Assembly: GCA_934436505.1 (NCBI GenBank)
Contig: CAKSAP010000005.1
Location: forward strand, 101,867 to 165,866
Direction: 5' to 3'
Source of the DNA: an uncultured Eubacteriales bacterium
GTDB lineage: Bacteria; Bacillota; Clostridia; Oscillospirales; Acutalibacteraceae
DNA: 64,000 bases
Shown here: one piece after another, positions 34,066 through 42,162 of the stretch
Position numbering within the stretch: position 1 is the first letter of the stretch
Layout: each line of letters opens with the position of its first letter
The notes under the pieces: generated by a model
Seen by the model: only the letters and a program-made list of their open reading frames with translations
Databases searched by the model: none
What the model was told of the DNA's origin: nothing
Position numbers and translations under genes: made by a program

Positions 34066-34536
34066 TTAATTCTTTACAAATCCGTGCATAAAACCGTCGA
34101 GTTCAACCGAGCATATATCTCCGCCGATTACCTTGCCGTCAAAAACCAAGAGTGTTGCCCTTATACAGTCGCTGCCCTCGTAATTCGGATAATTTGTTAC
34201 CTTATAGGTCCATTTTTTCACTCTCTTTGAGCAGTACGCCGTAAGGTCAAAGCCTTGCTCCTTTTGGATAGCATTATACTTTTCGTACACGTCGTCAAAT
34301 TCGGCAGGAATAATAATTTCCTTAACCTCAAGCGGCTCTTCCTCCACGCTCCAACCGTATTGAGAAAGAAATGCTATTCGTTCTTCGGCGGTAGACGCTT
34401 TAAGGCTTAATTCGCCCGTCTTTGCCGCCGAAATGCTGTCTTTTGTCAAAAAAGCAAGAATAATGCCCATAGCCAAAAGACACAGGATAACGCCTAAAAA
34501 CTTTAACTGACGCCTGTTTACAGAATATACAAACAT
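34066..34536 (-). CDS. DUF4830-like membrane-anchored protein
   Basis: A 156-residue protein with one N-terminal transmembrane helix (about 13-30), and an extracytoplasmic domain with ERIAFLSQYGWSVEEEP (about 52-68), VYEKYNAIQKEQGFDL and KVTNYPNYEGSDCIRATLLVF. I recognise it as the family generally labelled DUF4830; function is unknown. Ribosome site GAGGTG. Between the coiled-coil gene and the pseudouridine synthase gene. Confidence 0.8.
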   Translation of the reverse strand: MFVYSVNRRQLKFLGVILCLLAMGIILAFLTKDSISAAKTGELSLKASTAEERIAFLSQYGWSVEEEPLEVKEIIIPAEFDDVYEKYNAIQKEQGFDLTAYCSKRVKKWTYKVTNYPNYEGSDCIRATLLVFDGKVIGGDICSVELDGFMHGFVKN

Positions 34537-34591
34537 ACAAATTCACCTCGTACACAATTATATGCGACGAGGTGAACTATAATGCTTATTA

Positions 34592-35122
34592 TCAGTCTTC
34601 TTTTGACTGCTGTGCCGCACTTCTCAAAGACATTCTTGCTTTTCTTATCTCATTAACAGAATTTGTAAGAGCTTCGTCCGCTGTTGCGACAATATTTTCA
34701 ACATATTCGCCTGCACTTGTGCGAAGGTCTGTTGCCCACTTCTGCGCCTGCTCGGTCATATCGGAAGCGGTTGCTCTCGCCTGCTCGATAATCTCGGTAG
34801 CCTGTGTGCGAGCCTGCTGAAGAATATCGGCTGCGTTTTCTTCCGCCTTCTTTGTGATTTCGTGCTCGGAAACGATAACCTTTGCCTTATCTCTTGCCTG
34901 AGCGATAATATCCTCAGAGGTTGCCTGTGCGGCATCAAGGATATCCTTTCTCTCGGAAGCGATTTTTCTTGCTTTCATAAGCTCGTCGGGCATATTGAGT
35001 CTGATGTCCTCAATAATCGTCTTTATTTCCTCTCCGTCAACAGAAATCTTTGAAGAAAAGGGAACGTTTTTACTGTTTTCAAGAACATCCTCAATATTAT
35101 CGAGTAAACTTTCTATACTCAT
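34592..35122 (-). CDS. Coiled-coil protein (DivIVA/V-ATPase subunit H-like)
   Basis: A 176-residue soluble protein, nearly all helical. Residues 60-150 form a long coiled coil with repeats of the type ARxxAxExIxxAR (DIIAQARDKAKVIV, DILQQARTQATEIIEQARATA). The N-terminus (SIESLLDNIEDVLENS) is conserved among Clostridia in this location before coaD. Often labelled ATPase, but no nucleotide-binding motif is present; a scaffold or cell-division role akin to DivIVA is possible but unproven. Its ATG overlaps the coaD stop by four bases. Confidence 0.8.
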   Translation of the reverse strand: MSIESLLDNIEDVLENSKNVPFSSKISVDGEEIKTIIEDIRLNMPDELMKARKIASERKDILDAAQATSEDIIAQARDKAKVIVSEHEITKKAEENAADILQQARTQATEIIEQARATASDMTEQAQKWATDLRTSAGEYVENIVATADEALTNSVNEIRKARMSLRSAAQQSKED

Positions 35123-35616
35123 TTCACATCTTCCTTTCGAATTCTTTCAATAATCACATCACATATTTCCGGCGGAACAAATGTTGAAATGTCGCCGCCT
35201 AAGCTGCATATATGCTTAACAACGCTTGAGCTGAGGTACATATTCTCCGCCCTCGTTGTAATGAAAACCGTTTCGACCTCATTATTCAGCTCTTTGTTAA
35301 TCAAAGCCTGCTGAAATTCATATTCAAAGTCTGATACGGCTCTCAAGCCCTTAACAATGGCAACCGCACCGATTTGCTTTGCATATTCTGCAAGCAAGCC
35401 GTCATAGCTGTCAACCTCAACGTTTTTGAGATTTTTTGTACATTCTCTTATCATCTCAACTCTTTCCTCAGATGTAAAAGAATAGCTGTTTTGCTTTTTG
35501 TAGTTTGTCATAACAAGGACAATTACCTTGTCAAATATCTTCGAGCTTCTTGTAATAATATCAAGATGTCCGAGTGTAACCGGGTCAAAGCTTCCGGGAC
35601 AAATAACAGTTCTCAA
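35119..35616 (-). CDS. coaD: Phosphopantetheine adenylyltransferase
   Basis: Fourth step of coenzyme A synthesis: transfers AMP to 4'-phosphopantetheine. 165 residues, full length. Seen: CPGSFDPVTLGHLDII with the nucleotidyl-transferase GHxD-type motif, VKGLRAVSDFEYEFQQAL (about 87-104) and the YLSSSVVKH motif (about 124-132). The start is TTG (complement 35614-35616), with AGGTG six bases upstream; it matches the usual N-terminus. 12 bases after rsmD, an arrangement found in most Firmicutes. Confidence 0.96.
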   Translation of the reverse strand: MRTVICPGSFDPVTLGHLDIITRSSKIFDKVIVLVMTNYKKQNSYSFTSEERVEMIRECTKNLKNVEVDSYDGLLAEYAKQIGAVAIVKGLRAVSDFEYEFQQALINKELNNEVETVFITTRAENMYLSSSVVKHICSLGGDISTFVPPEICDVIIERIRKEDVK

Positions 35617-35628
35617 AAAATCACCTGC

Positions 35629-36171
35629 TCATTTCTTACGCTTGTAAGTTGTAATCTTGGTCTTTGAGTATTTATATTCTCTGAACTTTTCAAAATCGCC
35701 TGCACTGTCGGGCAAAACCTCATTAAAATCGGTTTCGCAAACGATAGTTGCATTTTCATCACAGCAACCGACGGCACTTTCGAGTACCTCGTTAATCAAG
35801 CCCTTATTGTAAGGAGGGTCAAGAAGAATAATATCGAATTTATTTCTTGAATTCTTGATATAGTTTACGCTGTCCGCATTGAGAACGGTTGCCTTTTGAA
35901 AAAGTCCTGTTGTTTTCAGGTTGTCCTTGATAACTTCAACAGCCTGTGAGTCTCTGTCAATGAAAACAGCGCTTTCGGCACCTCTGCTCAAAGCCTCTAT
36001 ACCGAGCTGACCCGAGCCTGCAAAAAGGTCGAGAACCCTCGCATCAGCCAAATCAAACTGAATTATGCTGAAAATCGCTTCTTTGACCCTATCGGTTGTA
36101 GGTCTTACAATTTCGTCGCCCTCAAGCGTTTTCAGTTTTCTTCCCCTTGCAGAACCTGTAATTACTCTCAT
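35629..36171 (-). CDS. rsmD: 16S rRNA (guanine-966-N2) methyltransferase
   Basis: 180-residue SAM-dependent methyltransferase. Seen: MRVITGSARGRKL, PTTDRVKEAIFSII (about 26-40), motif I VLDLFAGSGQLGIEALSRGA (about 47-66) and the catalytic LLDPPYNKG (about 118), typical of N2-guanine methyltransferases. Modifies a nucleotide of the small subunit near the P-site. Start MRVITG after a TTGGAG site. Paired with coaD. Confidence 0.94.
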   Translation of the reverse strand: MRVITGSARGRKLKTLEGDEIVRPTTDRVKEAIFSIIQFDLADARVLDLFAGSGQLGIEALSRGAESAVFIDRDSQAVEVIKDNLKTTGLFQKATVLNADSVNYIKNSRNKFDIILLDPPYNKGLINEVLESAVGCCDENATIVCETDFNEVLPDSAGDFEKFREYKYSKTKITTYKRKK

Positions 36172-36241
36172 TTGACAATACTCCAACTTTCATATACTGC
36201 TTTATTTTCCACGTTTTCGACACAAATGTCAATAGTTTTTA

Positions 36242-36889
36242 TTAAAATAATAACATACTTTGCAATTCAGCGGCATTCTTCGCTGTCCTTTTAACGCCGA
36301 TTTCACGCAGCTGTTCCTCGTTTCTGAAGCCCCAAAGAACTCCGATACAATCCATTTCGGCATTTTTGGCTGTTGCAATGTCAACCTCACTGTCTCCGAT
36401 AAACACAGCGTCCTTTTTCTCGACGCCGAGCTTTTCAAGCGCAAGATAAAGTCCGTCGGGAGCAGGCTTGTTAGGTCTTACTCCGTCGCTGCCGATAACG
36501 GTTTTAACGTAGTCGCCGAAAAGACCGCCGCAAAGCTCCTGTGCCGCAAAATCAATCTTGTTTGTAACAATAGCAAGCTTTACGCCGTTTTCATAAAGAT
36601 TTTTAAGCAGGTCATTTATACCGTCATACGGCTTTGTTTTATTTGCCATATTGGTTTTGTAATGCTCTGTAAAATCTGAATATGTTTTTTGAAACTGAGC
36701 CTCACTTGCCGTATCGGGAAGTGCTCTGTGAATAAGCTTTATGTTTCCGTTTCCGACAAATCTTCTTACCTCGTCAATTGTTCTTGTCGGGAAGCCGTTC
36801 TTTTCAAGAGCAAAGTTTGTGCTGTCGGCAAGGTCGTCAAGAGTATTTAACAACGTGCCGTCTAAATCGAATATTACTGCTTTGTACAT
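36242..36889 (-). CDS. HAD-family phosphatase, phosphoglycolate phosphatase-like
   Basis: 215-residue HAD hydrolase with motif I FDLDGTLLNT (about 6-15), motif II VTNK (about 107), a conserved Lys in RPNKPAPDG and motif IV FIGDSEVDIATA (about 165). The small helical cap and the sequence VGNGNIKLIHRALP suit Gph/PpaX types. Substrate, 2-phosphoglycolate or pyrophosphate, is a family inference. Start MYKAVIFD follows AAAGGTGAT; a GTG three codons earlier is possible. 11 bases after uvrC. Confidence 0.9.
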   Translation of the reverse strand: MYKAVIFDLDGTLLNTLDDLADSTNFALEKNGFPTRTIDEVRRFVGNGNIKLIHRALPDTASEAQFQKTYSDFTEHYKTNMANKTKPYDGINDLLKNLYENGVKLAIVTNKIDFAAQELCGGLFGDYVKTVIGSDGVRPNKPAPDGLYLALEKLGVEKKDAVFIGDSEVDIATAKNAEMDCIGVLWGFRNEEQLREIGVKRTAKNAAELQSMLLF

Positions 36890-36900
36890 TTTAATCACCT

Positions 36901-38736
36901 TTATCTATTATAGAACTTTACGACGTTTTCCGCAAGTTCTTTATTTATTCCTTTTACCTCGCAAAGCTCCTCGACGGTTGCCTTTTTAATTGCAGAAACC
37001 GTTTTGAAATGCTTTAACAAGGCTCTTGCCTTCGCCTCTCCTATACCGTTGATTTTGGTAAGAGACAAAGAAATTGTGCTTTTTGTATGCTTTTTATGAT
37101 GATAGTCAATAGAGAAGCGATGCACCTCATTTTGAATATCCGAAATGAGCGTGAACACCTGACGTTTTGAATTTATCTCAATTTCTCCGCCGTCAAAAGC
37201 AATCGCTCTTGTGTGGTGCTTATCGTCCTTGACCATACCGAAAACGGGAATTTTAAGTCCGAATTCACGAAGCACCGGCATAACGGCATTGACCTGTCCC
37301 TCGCCGCCGTCGAGAAGAATCAAATCGGGCAGCTTGCCAAAGCCCTCCGTATCGTTTTTATCCTTATTGAGAACATACTCGTTAAATCGGCGTGTGAGCA
37401 CCTCGTTCATTGAGCCGTAGTCATCATTTGCAAATGATTTAATCGCAAACCGCCTGTACGCCTTTTTATAAGGCTTGCCGTCCTTGAAAACTATCATACC
37501 GCCTACCGAGTCCGAGCCTGCGGTATGTGAAATATCGTATGATTCAATATAATCGGGCGTCGTTTTAAGACCGAGAAGATTTTGAAGTTCCTCGAGAACT
37601 GCAACGGTTTTTCCGCTTTTCCCTTTATACAGAGCGAGCTTTTCAACGGCATTTTCCTTGCACATTTTGACGACCTCGACCTGCGTTCCCCTTGCAGGCA
37701 CAAAGATAGTAACTTTTTTGCCTTTTTTATCAGAAAGCCATTTTTCAAGAAGCTCCCTGTCCTCAACCTCGCCCTCAACGGTAATACGTCTCGGAATGTT
37801 GCTCCTCATATTGTAAAAAGAAGTTATAAACTCTGCTCTCTGCGTTTCGGGAGAGTCCTCCGAAGTATCAAAAAAGAAGTGCTCGCTGTCATAAAGCTTA
37901 CTGTCGGAAAATCTCAAAACCGCAAGACAGGCAGTACCGTCATTTTCGGCGCAAGCAAAGACATCCTGCTCCTCAATGTTATTATACACAACCTTTTGCT
38001 TGTCTTTCATTTTATTTATAGCGGTTATTTTGTCTCTGTATTTCGCCGCAGCCTCAAACTCAAGGTTTTCAGACGCTTCAAGCATTTTTTCGTTCAATTC
38101 ATTGATAACCGACTGTGTGTCGCCCTTTAAGAAACGCAAAGCCTGATTGAAATTTTCGTTATATTCCTTTTCGGAAACCTTGCCCGTGCAAACACCGCAG
38201 CACTGTGAAATATAGTAATTCAAGCAAGGACGGGCTTTTCGAAAATCCCTCGGAAAAGACTTGTTACATTGGTAAAGCTTAAAAATTTTATTTGCCGTAT
38301 CAACACTTTGCTTAACCGCAAACGAGCTTGTGTAAGGACCGATATATTCAGCCTTAGGATCATCGCCCTTTTGCAAAACCGCTGAAATTTTCTTATACTT
38401 GTCGCCACTTATTTCAATGTAGCTGTAACCCTTATCATCCTTTAAGAGAATGTTGTATTTCGGCATATGCTGCTTAATAAGGCTGCATTCAAGCACCAAC
38501 GCCTCAAATTCGCTGTCGGTAACGATATAATCAAAATGGTCAACATTTTCAACCATTTTAAGCACCTTTACCGAATGTCTGTTCTGCGAGCCGAAGTATT
38601 GGCTGACTCTGTTTTTCAGCTTTTTCGCCTTACCGATATATATAATTTCGTCCTTGCGGTTTTTCATTATATATACGCCGGGCAATAGCGGCAAACTCAT
38701 TGCTTTCTTTCGAAGCTCGGGCATTTTAGCGTTCAT
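36901..38736 (-). CDS. uvrC: Excinuclease ABC subunit C
   Basis: Dual endonuclease of nucleotide excision repair, 611 residues. Domains in order: GIY-YIG nuclease (LPGVYIMKNRKDEIIYIGKA-type start, about 17-36, with NRVSQYF), Cys-rich linker (CNKSF...CLNYYISQCCGVCTG, about 160-185), UVR motif (EASENLEFEAAAKYRDKI, about 205), RNase H/endoV-like domain (IESYDISHTAGSDSVGG, about 400) and C-terminal helix-hairpin-helix (INGIGEAKARALLKHF). Start MNAKMPELRKK after AGGAGAG. Completes the uvrABC set in this window. Confidence 0.96.
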   Translation of the reverse strand: MNAKMPELRKKAMSLPLLPGVYIMKNRKDEIIYIGKAKKLKNRVSQYFGSQNRHSVKVLKMVENVDHFDYIVTDSEFEALVLECSLIKQHMPKYNILLKDDKGYSYIEISGDKYKKISAVLQKGDDPKAEYIGPYTSSFAVKQSVDTANKIFKLYQCNKSFPRDFRKARPCLNYYISQCCGVCTGKVSEKEYNENFNQALRFLKGDTQSVINELNEKMLEASENLEFEAAAKYRDKITAINKMKDKQKVVYNNIEEQDVFACAENDGTACLAVLRFSDSKLYDSEHFFFDTSEDSPETQRAEFITSFYNMRSNIPRRITVEGEVEDRELLEKWLSDKKGKKVTIFVPARGTQVEVVKMCKENAVEKLALYKGKSGKTVAVLEELQNLLGLKTTPDYIESYDISHTAGSDSVGGMIVFKDGKPYKKAYRRFAIKSFANDDYGSMNEVLTRRFNEYVLNKDKNDTEGFGKLPDLILLDGGEGQVNAVMPVLREFGLKIPVFGMVKDDKHHTRAIAFDGGEIEINSKRQVFTLISDIQNEVHRFSIDYHHKKHTKSTISLSLTKINGIGEAKARALLKHFKTVSAIKKATVEELCEVKGINKELAENVVKFYNR

Positions 38737-38751
38737 ATTCTCTCCTAAATA

Positions 38752-38783
38752 AAAAGGCACACCGAAAAAACCGATGTGCCTTA
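38752..38783 (-). terminator. Terminator of the HPr gene
   Basis: Stem AAGGCACA / TGTGCCTT extended by CCG pairs, followed by TTTTTATTT in minus-strand RNA, immediately before the uvrC ribosome site. Confidence 0.85.
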
Positions 38784-38801
38784 AATCGTTTGAAATTAAG
38801 A

Positions 38802-39068
38802 TTATTCCTCAGCGAAGCCTGATTCAACAAGCTTAACAAGCTCTTCAACAGCCTGCTCCTCATCGGGGCCGCCTGCAATAATGCGAATTTCTGTTCCGCC
38901 CATAATTCCGAGTGAAAGAACACCGAGAAGGCTCTTTGCGTTAACTCTTCTCTCTTCCTTCTCTACCCAAATCGATGACTTGAACTCATTAGCCTTCTGG
39001 ATGAAGAATGTTGCGGGTCTTGCGTGGAGACCTACCTGATTTTGAACGAGCACATCTTTTGAATACAT
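38802..39068 (-). CDS. ptsH: Phosphocarrier protein HPr
   Basis: 88-residue phosphocarrier of the sugar phosphotransferase system. Seen: catalytic His in VGLHARPATFF (His at about 16) and the regulatory Ser in AKSLLGVLSLGI (about 44-55), so both EI phosphorylation and HPr-kinase regulation are possible, unlike Crh, which lacks the His. Start MYSKDVLVQN after a GGGGAG site. Monocistronic with its own promoter and terminator; enzyme I is not in the window. Confidence 0.94.
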   Translation of the reverse strand: MYSKDVLVQNQVGLHARPATFFIQKANEFKSSIWVEKEERRVNAKSLLGVLSLGIMGGTEIRIIAGGPDEEQAVEELVKLVESGFAEE

Positions 39069-39122
39069 AATAATTCTCCCCATATCATATTAAACTAAGT
39101 AAATTTCTTTTATCGTTATCAT

Positions 39123-39150
39123 ATTATAGCACAAAACTTGTCCTCGTCAA
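39123..39150 (-). promoter_or_regulatory. Predicted sigma-A promoter of ptsH
   Basis: Minus strand: -35 TTGACG (39145-39150), 16-base spacer, -10 TATAAT (39123-39128), 55 bases before the start codon. The gap 39069-39280 otherwise holds no gene. Confidence 0.75.
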
Positions 39151-39280
39151 CAACTTTAGCACGATATATGGTGGTTTTTGAAATAATTCGGATGGATTTC
39201 CAAACCAATGAGTTCTAAAAAGTTAATGTTTGTGCAAAATGACAATTGCAGTATAAAAGAAATATGTAATGTGTACAAAA

Positions 39281-40225
39281 TCAGTTGTTTACCTTATGAT
39301 GAACGGGAGGTGTATCGGCAGTTATTGTGCTAAATGTATAACCGCAGCTTTGATAATACTCTATAATTTCAGGCAAGGCTTCAACAGTTGTGCCCTTAGC
39401 CTCGGTATCGTGAAGCAAAACAATTACATTTTTAGCTGCCGGCACTTTTTTACAATTTGCGACAATCGTATCCTTAGGCACAGTATTTTTCACAGCGTCG
39501 CCCGAGGAGCAATTCCAATCATAATATATATATCCCCTCTCGGCTACACCCTGTGTAAGCCTTGTCATTATTCCGGGATTGTATTTTTTACTGACGGTAT
39601 TGCTTCCGCCGCCGGGAAATCGCATAATGTTGCTTCGCACTCCGGTCTGCAAATAAACCAAATCGGAAATATCCTGCAAATCCTGATAAAATGCCTCATC
39701 GGAGGAATAAATCTTCTTATAATCGTGAGTGTATGAATGTAAGGCTATGACATTTCCGTTATCAACAATATCCTTCATATACCCGTTATAAGAAGTATTC
39801 TTTACAAAAAAAGTCGCCTTTATTCCGTAAGAATTAAGAATAGATATAATTCTCGGAGTGTTAGGCGACGGTCCGTCATCAAATGTAAGGTAAATTGTTT
39901 TACCTCCGCTTCCGGGTGACGGATTAGGCAAAGCGGCTGCCGCACTTTCAGCTTGCTGCTTCCTCTTTAACGAAACCTGCCTGTTCAAATCCGAAATTTT
40001 ACGGTTTAGCTCTTCCTTTTCGCTTTCGTGAATTGAATTTTGCTCACTTATTTCATCGTTCTTTTGTGAAAGCTCATTTTGAATGTTGGAAAAGGAGTTC
40101 ATTATATTGGCATCATTTGCTTTAATTTCCTTGAAATGAAAGGCAAAAACGACAAGCAAAACGGTTAAAATAACAACCGCCACAGAAAGTATGGTAATTA
40201 TAATATTTTTCCTGTTTGCCTTCAT
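39281..40225 (-). CDS. Membrane-anchored polysaccharide deacetylase
   Basis: 314 residues: N-terminal transmembrane anchor (about 9-29), a coiled coil (about 40-90, QNELSQKNDEISEQNSIHES) and a NodB/CE4 deacetylase domain. Motifs: TFDDGPSPNTPRI (about 113-125), the metal-binding HSYTHDY (about 160) and RFPGGGSN (about 195), and VIVLLHDTEAKG near 280. Removes N-acetyl groups from peptidoglycan or another surface glycan outside the membrane. Start has GGGGTGAG. Alone, with unremarkable DNA on both sides. Confidence 0.9.
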   Translation of the reverse strand: MKANRKNIIITILSVAVVILTVLLVVFAFHFKEIKANDANIMNSFSNIQNELSQKNDEISEQNSIHESEKEELNRKISDLNRQVSLKRKQQAESAAAALPNPSPGSGGKTIYLTFDDGPSPNTPRIISILNSYGIKATFFVKNTSYNGYMKDIVDNGNVIALHSYTHDYKKIYSSDEAFYQDLQDISDLVYLQTGVRSNIMRFPGGGSNTVSKKYNPGIMTRLTQGVAERGYIYYDWNCSSGDAVKNTVPKDTIVANCKKVPAAKNVIVLLHDTEAKGTTVEALPEIIEYYQSCGYTFSTITADTPPVHHKVNN

Positions 40226-40280
40226 AAGAACTCACCCCTGTTATTCTATTATACTTTGAACTGGATATAGAAGTCAATAT

Positions 40281-40334
40281 AAAAAATAAAAAGCTTATTG
40301 ACCGACTTTTCTCAAAAAATCCGTCAATAAGCTT
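40281..40334 (-). terminator. Terminator of mgtE
   Basis: Long stem AAGCTTATTGACGGA / TCGGTCAATAAGCTT with one mismatch, followed by TTTTTATTTT in minus-strand RNA. Confidence 0.88.
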
Positions 40335-40339
40335 AATAA

Positions 40340-41674
40340 CTATACTCCCAAAATCAAGCCTGCTGTCTTGAAATAAATAATAAGTGAAATTGCGTCAACA
40401 ATCGTTGTAATAAACGGGCTTGCCATAACGGCAGGGTCAAAGCCGATTTTCTTTGCCAAAATAGGCAACGTTGCGCCGACAAACTTCGCAAACACTATCG
40501 TAAACAGCATTGTTACGCAAACGGTCAAGGATACGAGAACTCCGACTCTGTCGAAAAGCATAAGCTTTCCGAAATTGACGATTGCAAGCGTAACACCGCA
40601 AAGCAACGCAACTCTGAATTCCTTCCAAATAACCTTGAAAATATCGCCGAAACGTACGTCGCCCAACGAAAGCGCACGGATAATCGTAACAGATGACTGA
40701 CCGCCGCAGTTACCGCCCGTATCCATAAGCATAGGTATAAACGAGGTCAGAACAATCTGCGCTTGCAATGCGTCCTCAAAGCTTGTGATAATTTTGCCTG
40801 TAAAGGTTGCGGAAACCATCAACAAAAGAAGCCACGGAACACGCTTTTTCCATGTTTCGACAATTCCCATTTTAAGATAAGGCTTATCGGTAGGCGTAAT
40901 AGCCGCCATCTTTTCGATATCCTCCGTGTTTTCATCCTGCAAGACGTCCATAGCATCGTCGAATGTAACAATACCTACAAGACGTTCCTCCTGGTCAACG
41001 ACGGGAATAGCCATAAGGTCATATTTTTGGAACTTATCGGCAACTATTTCCTTATCCTCAAGAGTTGTAACGGAAATAACATTTGTTTCCATTATCTCAA
41101 ACATTTTCTTGCTCTTGTCGGACAAAAGAAGGTCTTTAACCGTTACAAGTCCCAAAAGCTTTCTGTTATCATCCGTAACATAACAGATATAAATAGTCTC
41201 TTTATCAACGCCGGTACGTCTTATTCTTGTAAAAGCGTCATCAACCGTCATATACTTTTTCAAATCGACGTACTCGATTGTCATAATGCTTCCTGCGGTA
41301 TCCTCGGGATATTTCAATATCTCGTTTATACTCTTACGAACAACGGGATCGGTGTGCATAAGGATACGCTTTACGACGTTTGCAGGCATTTCCTCGATTA
41401 TGTCAACCGCATCATCGACATAAAGCTCATCAAGCACCTCACGAAGCTCTGTATCGCTGAAGGCCTTAATAAGAAATTCCTGTGCGTCGGACTCCATATT
41501 AACGAAAACGTCCGCCGCAAGCTCTTTGGGTAAAATTCTGTAAACCAACGGAAGAGTTTCCTGCGGTAATTCCATAAGAACGGACGCAATATCCGCCTCG
41601 TTCATATCGGCAAGCATACTCTTCAATTCATGATATTTTTTCTGCTCTAATAATTCAATTACTTTCTCGTACAT
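40340..41674 (-). CDS. mgtE: MgtE-family magnesium transporter
   Basis: 444-residue Mg2+ channel. Domain order: cytosolic N domain of helical repeats (about 1-125, ADIASVLMELPQETLPLVYRIL in part), two CBS domains (about 130-250, with VTVKDLLLSD and VVDQEERLVGIVTFDDAMDVL), plug helix and five transmembrane segments (about 275-440) including the pore-lining PMLMDTGGNCGGQSS (about 315). Start MYEKVIEL follows GGAGGG. Controlled by an M-box riboswitch with terminator, and preceded by a small open frame in the same leader. Confidence 0.96.
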   Translation of the reverse strand: MYEKVIELLEQKKYHELKSMLADMNEADIASVLMELPQETLPLVYRILPKELAADVFVNMESDAQEFLIKAFSDTELREVLDELYVDDAVDIIEEMPANVVKRILMHTDPVVRKSINEILKYPEDTAGSIMTIEYVDLKKYMTVDDAFTRIRRTGVDKETIYICYVTDDNRKLLGLVTVKDLLLSDKSKKMFEIMETNVISVTTLEDKEIVADKFQKYDLMAIPVVDQEERLVGIVTFDDAMDVLQDENTEDIEKMAAITPTDKPYLKMGIVETWKKRVPWLLLLMVSATFTGKIITSFEDALQAQIVLTSFIPMLMDTGGNCGGQSSVTIIRALSLGDVRFGDIFKVIWKEFRVALLCGVTLAIVNFGKLMLFDRVGVLVSLTVCVTMLFTIVFAKFVGATLPILAKKIGFDPAVMASPFITTIVDAISLIIYFKTAGLILGV

Positions 41675-41725
41675 AATGTTCCCTCCGAAAATCAAATAAT
41701 AAATAGGAAACAAAGTACATATCTT

Positions 41726-41815
41726 TTATTCCGAAAACCCGAACGCATAAGCCATACGGATTTTCAAGCTACTTCGTGGAATAGGATCTGTACTTCTAAC
41801 GCCTCCTGCGTCCAT
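41726..41815 (-). CDS. 29-residue leader peptide frame between M-box terminator and mgtE
   Basis: A previously unlisted small frame. ATG (complement 41813-41815) follows GAGGTG with a six-base spacer, better than most real genes here, and runs 29 codons to TAA (41726-41728), 51 bases before mgtE. Residues 1-6 are MDAGGV; the middle reads TDPIPRSSLKIR; the end is MAYAFGFSE. The Asp-Pro-x-Pro then Arg...Leu-Lys pattern resembles, from memory, the enterobacterial MgtL leader (DPTPLPRRRLKL). That peptide stalls or releases the ribosome in response to Mg2+. It lies after the riboswitch terminator, so it is only transcribed on read-through. Translation is unproven. Confidence 0.6.
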   Translation of the reverse strand: MDAGGVRSTDPIPRSSLKIRMAYAFGFSE

Positions 41816-41828
41816 TGTTTTCACCTCA

Positions 41829-41870
41829 CAAATAAAAAATCTCATGCCGACGCAAAAATTCGGCATGAGA
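41829..41870 (-). terminator. M-box-controlled terminator
   Basis: Stem CTCATGCCGA / TCGGCATGAG with loop ATTTTTGCG, then ATTTTTTATTT in minus-strand RNA. It ends just before the Shine-Dalgarno of the small frame. Confidence 0.9.
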
Positions 41871-41876
41871 AATAAT

Positions 41877-42085
41877 AGCATTATTTTTCCGTTCAAGCTT
41901 TAGCATCAAAGGGCAATGAAACTGCGTTAAATTACACCTTGAATTCGATGTAACCTGTTGACCTGCTTACAGTGTCTCCACTTTTCACGGCAGCAGTCCG
42001 TATCCATTATATCTGCAAAAAACATAACTGCAAATTGCGGATAACCTATCCCTTTGGTAGCCTTACCTACCGATTTTTGTTCTGC
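41877..42085 (-). promoter_or_regulatory. M-box (ykoK) magnesium riboswitch
   Basis: Minus-strand RNA shows the conserved M-box blocks in order: GGTAGGTAAGGCTACC, TGCTGCCG, GTCAACAGG, CATCGA, AAGGTG, AACGCAG and TGCCCTTTGATGCTAAAGCT, ending before a terminator. In characterised M-boxes Mg2+ binding favours termination, so mgtE should be expressed at low Mg2+. Region 41816-42162 otherwise contains only the promoter. Confidence 0.9.
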
Positions 42086-42091
42086 CTATAT

Positions 42092-42120
42092 ATTATGGAT
42101 ATTTAATCGCCATTTGTCAA
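42092..42120 (-). promoter_or_regulatory. Predicted sigma-A promoter of the M-box/mgtE transcript
   Basis: Minus strand: perfect -35 TTGACA (42115-42120), 17-base spacer, -10 CATAAT (42092-42097), placing the start a few bases before the riboswitch. Confidence 0.75.
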
Positions 42121-42162
42121 CACTAAATCGGAAATTTATTTAATTTTTTAATTGATATTTTT

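Noticed and set aside
40763..41533. Plus-strand open frame of 256 codons opposite mgtE
   Set aside because: It is antisense to conserved MgtE codons, lacks a ribosome site and has no domain-like pattern.
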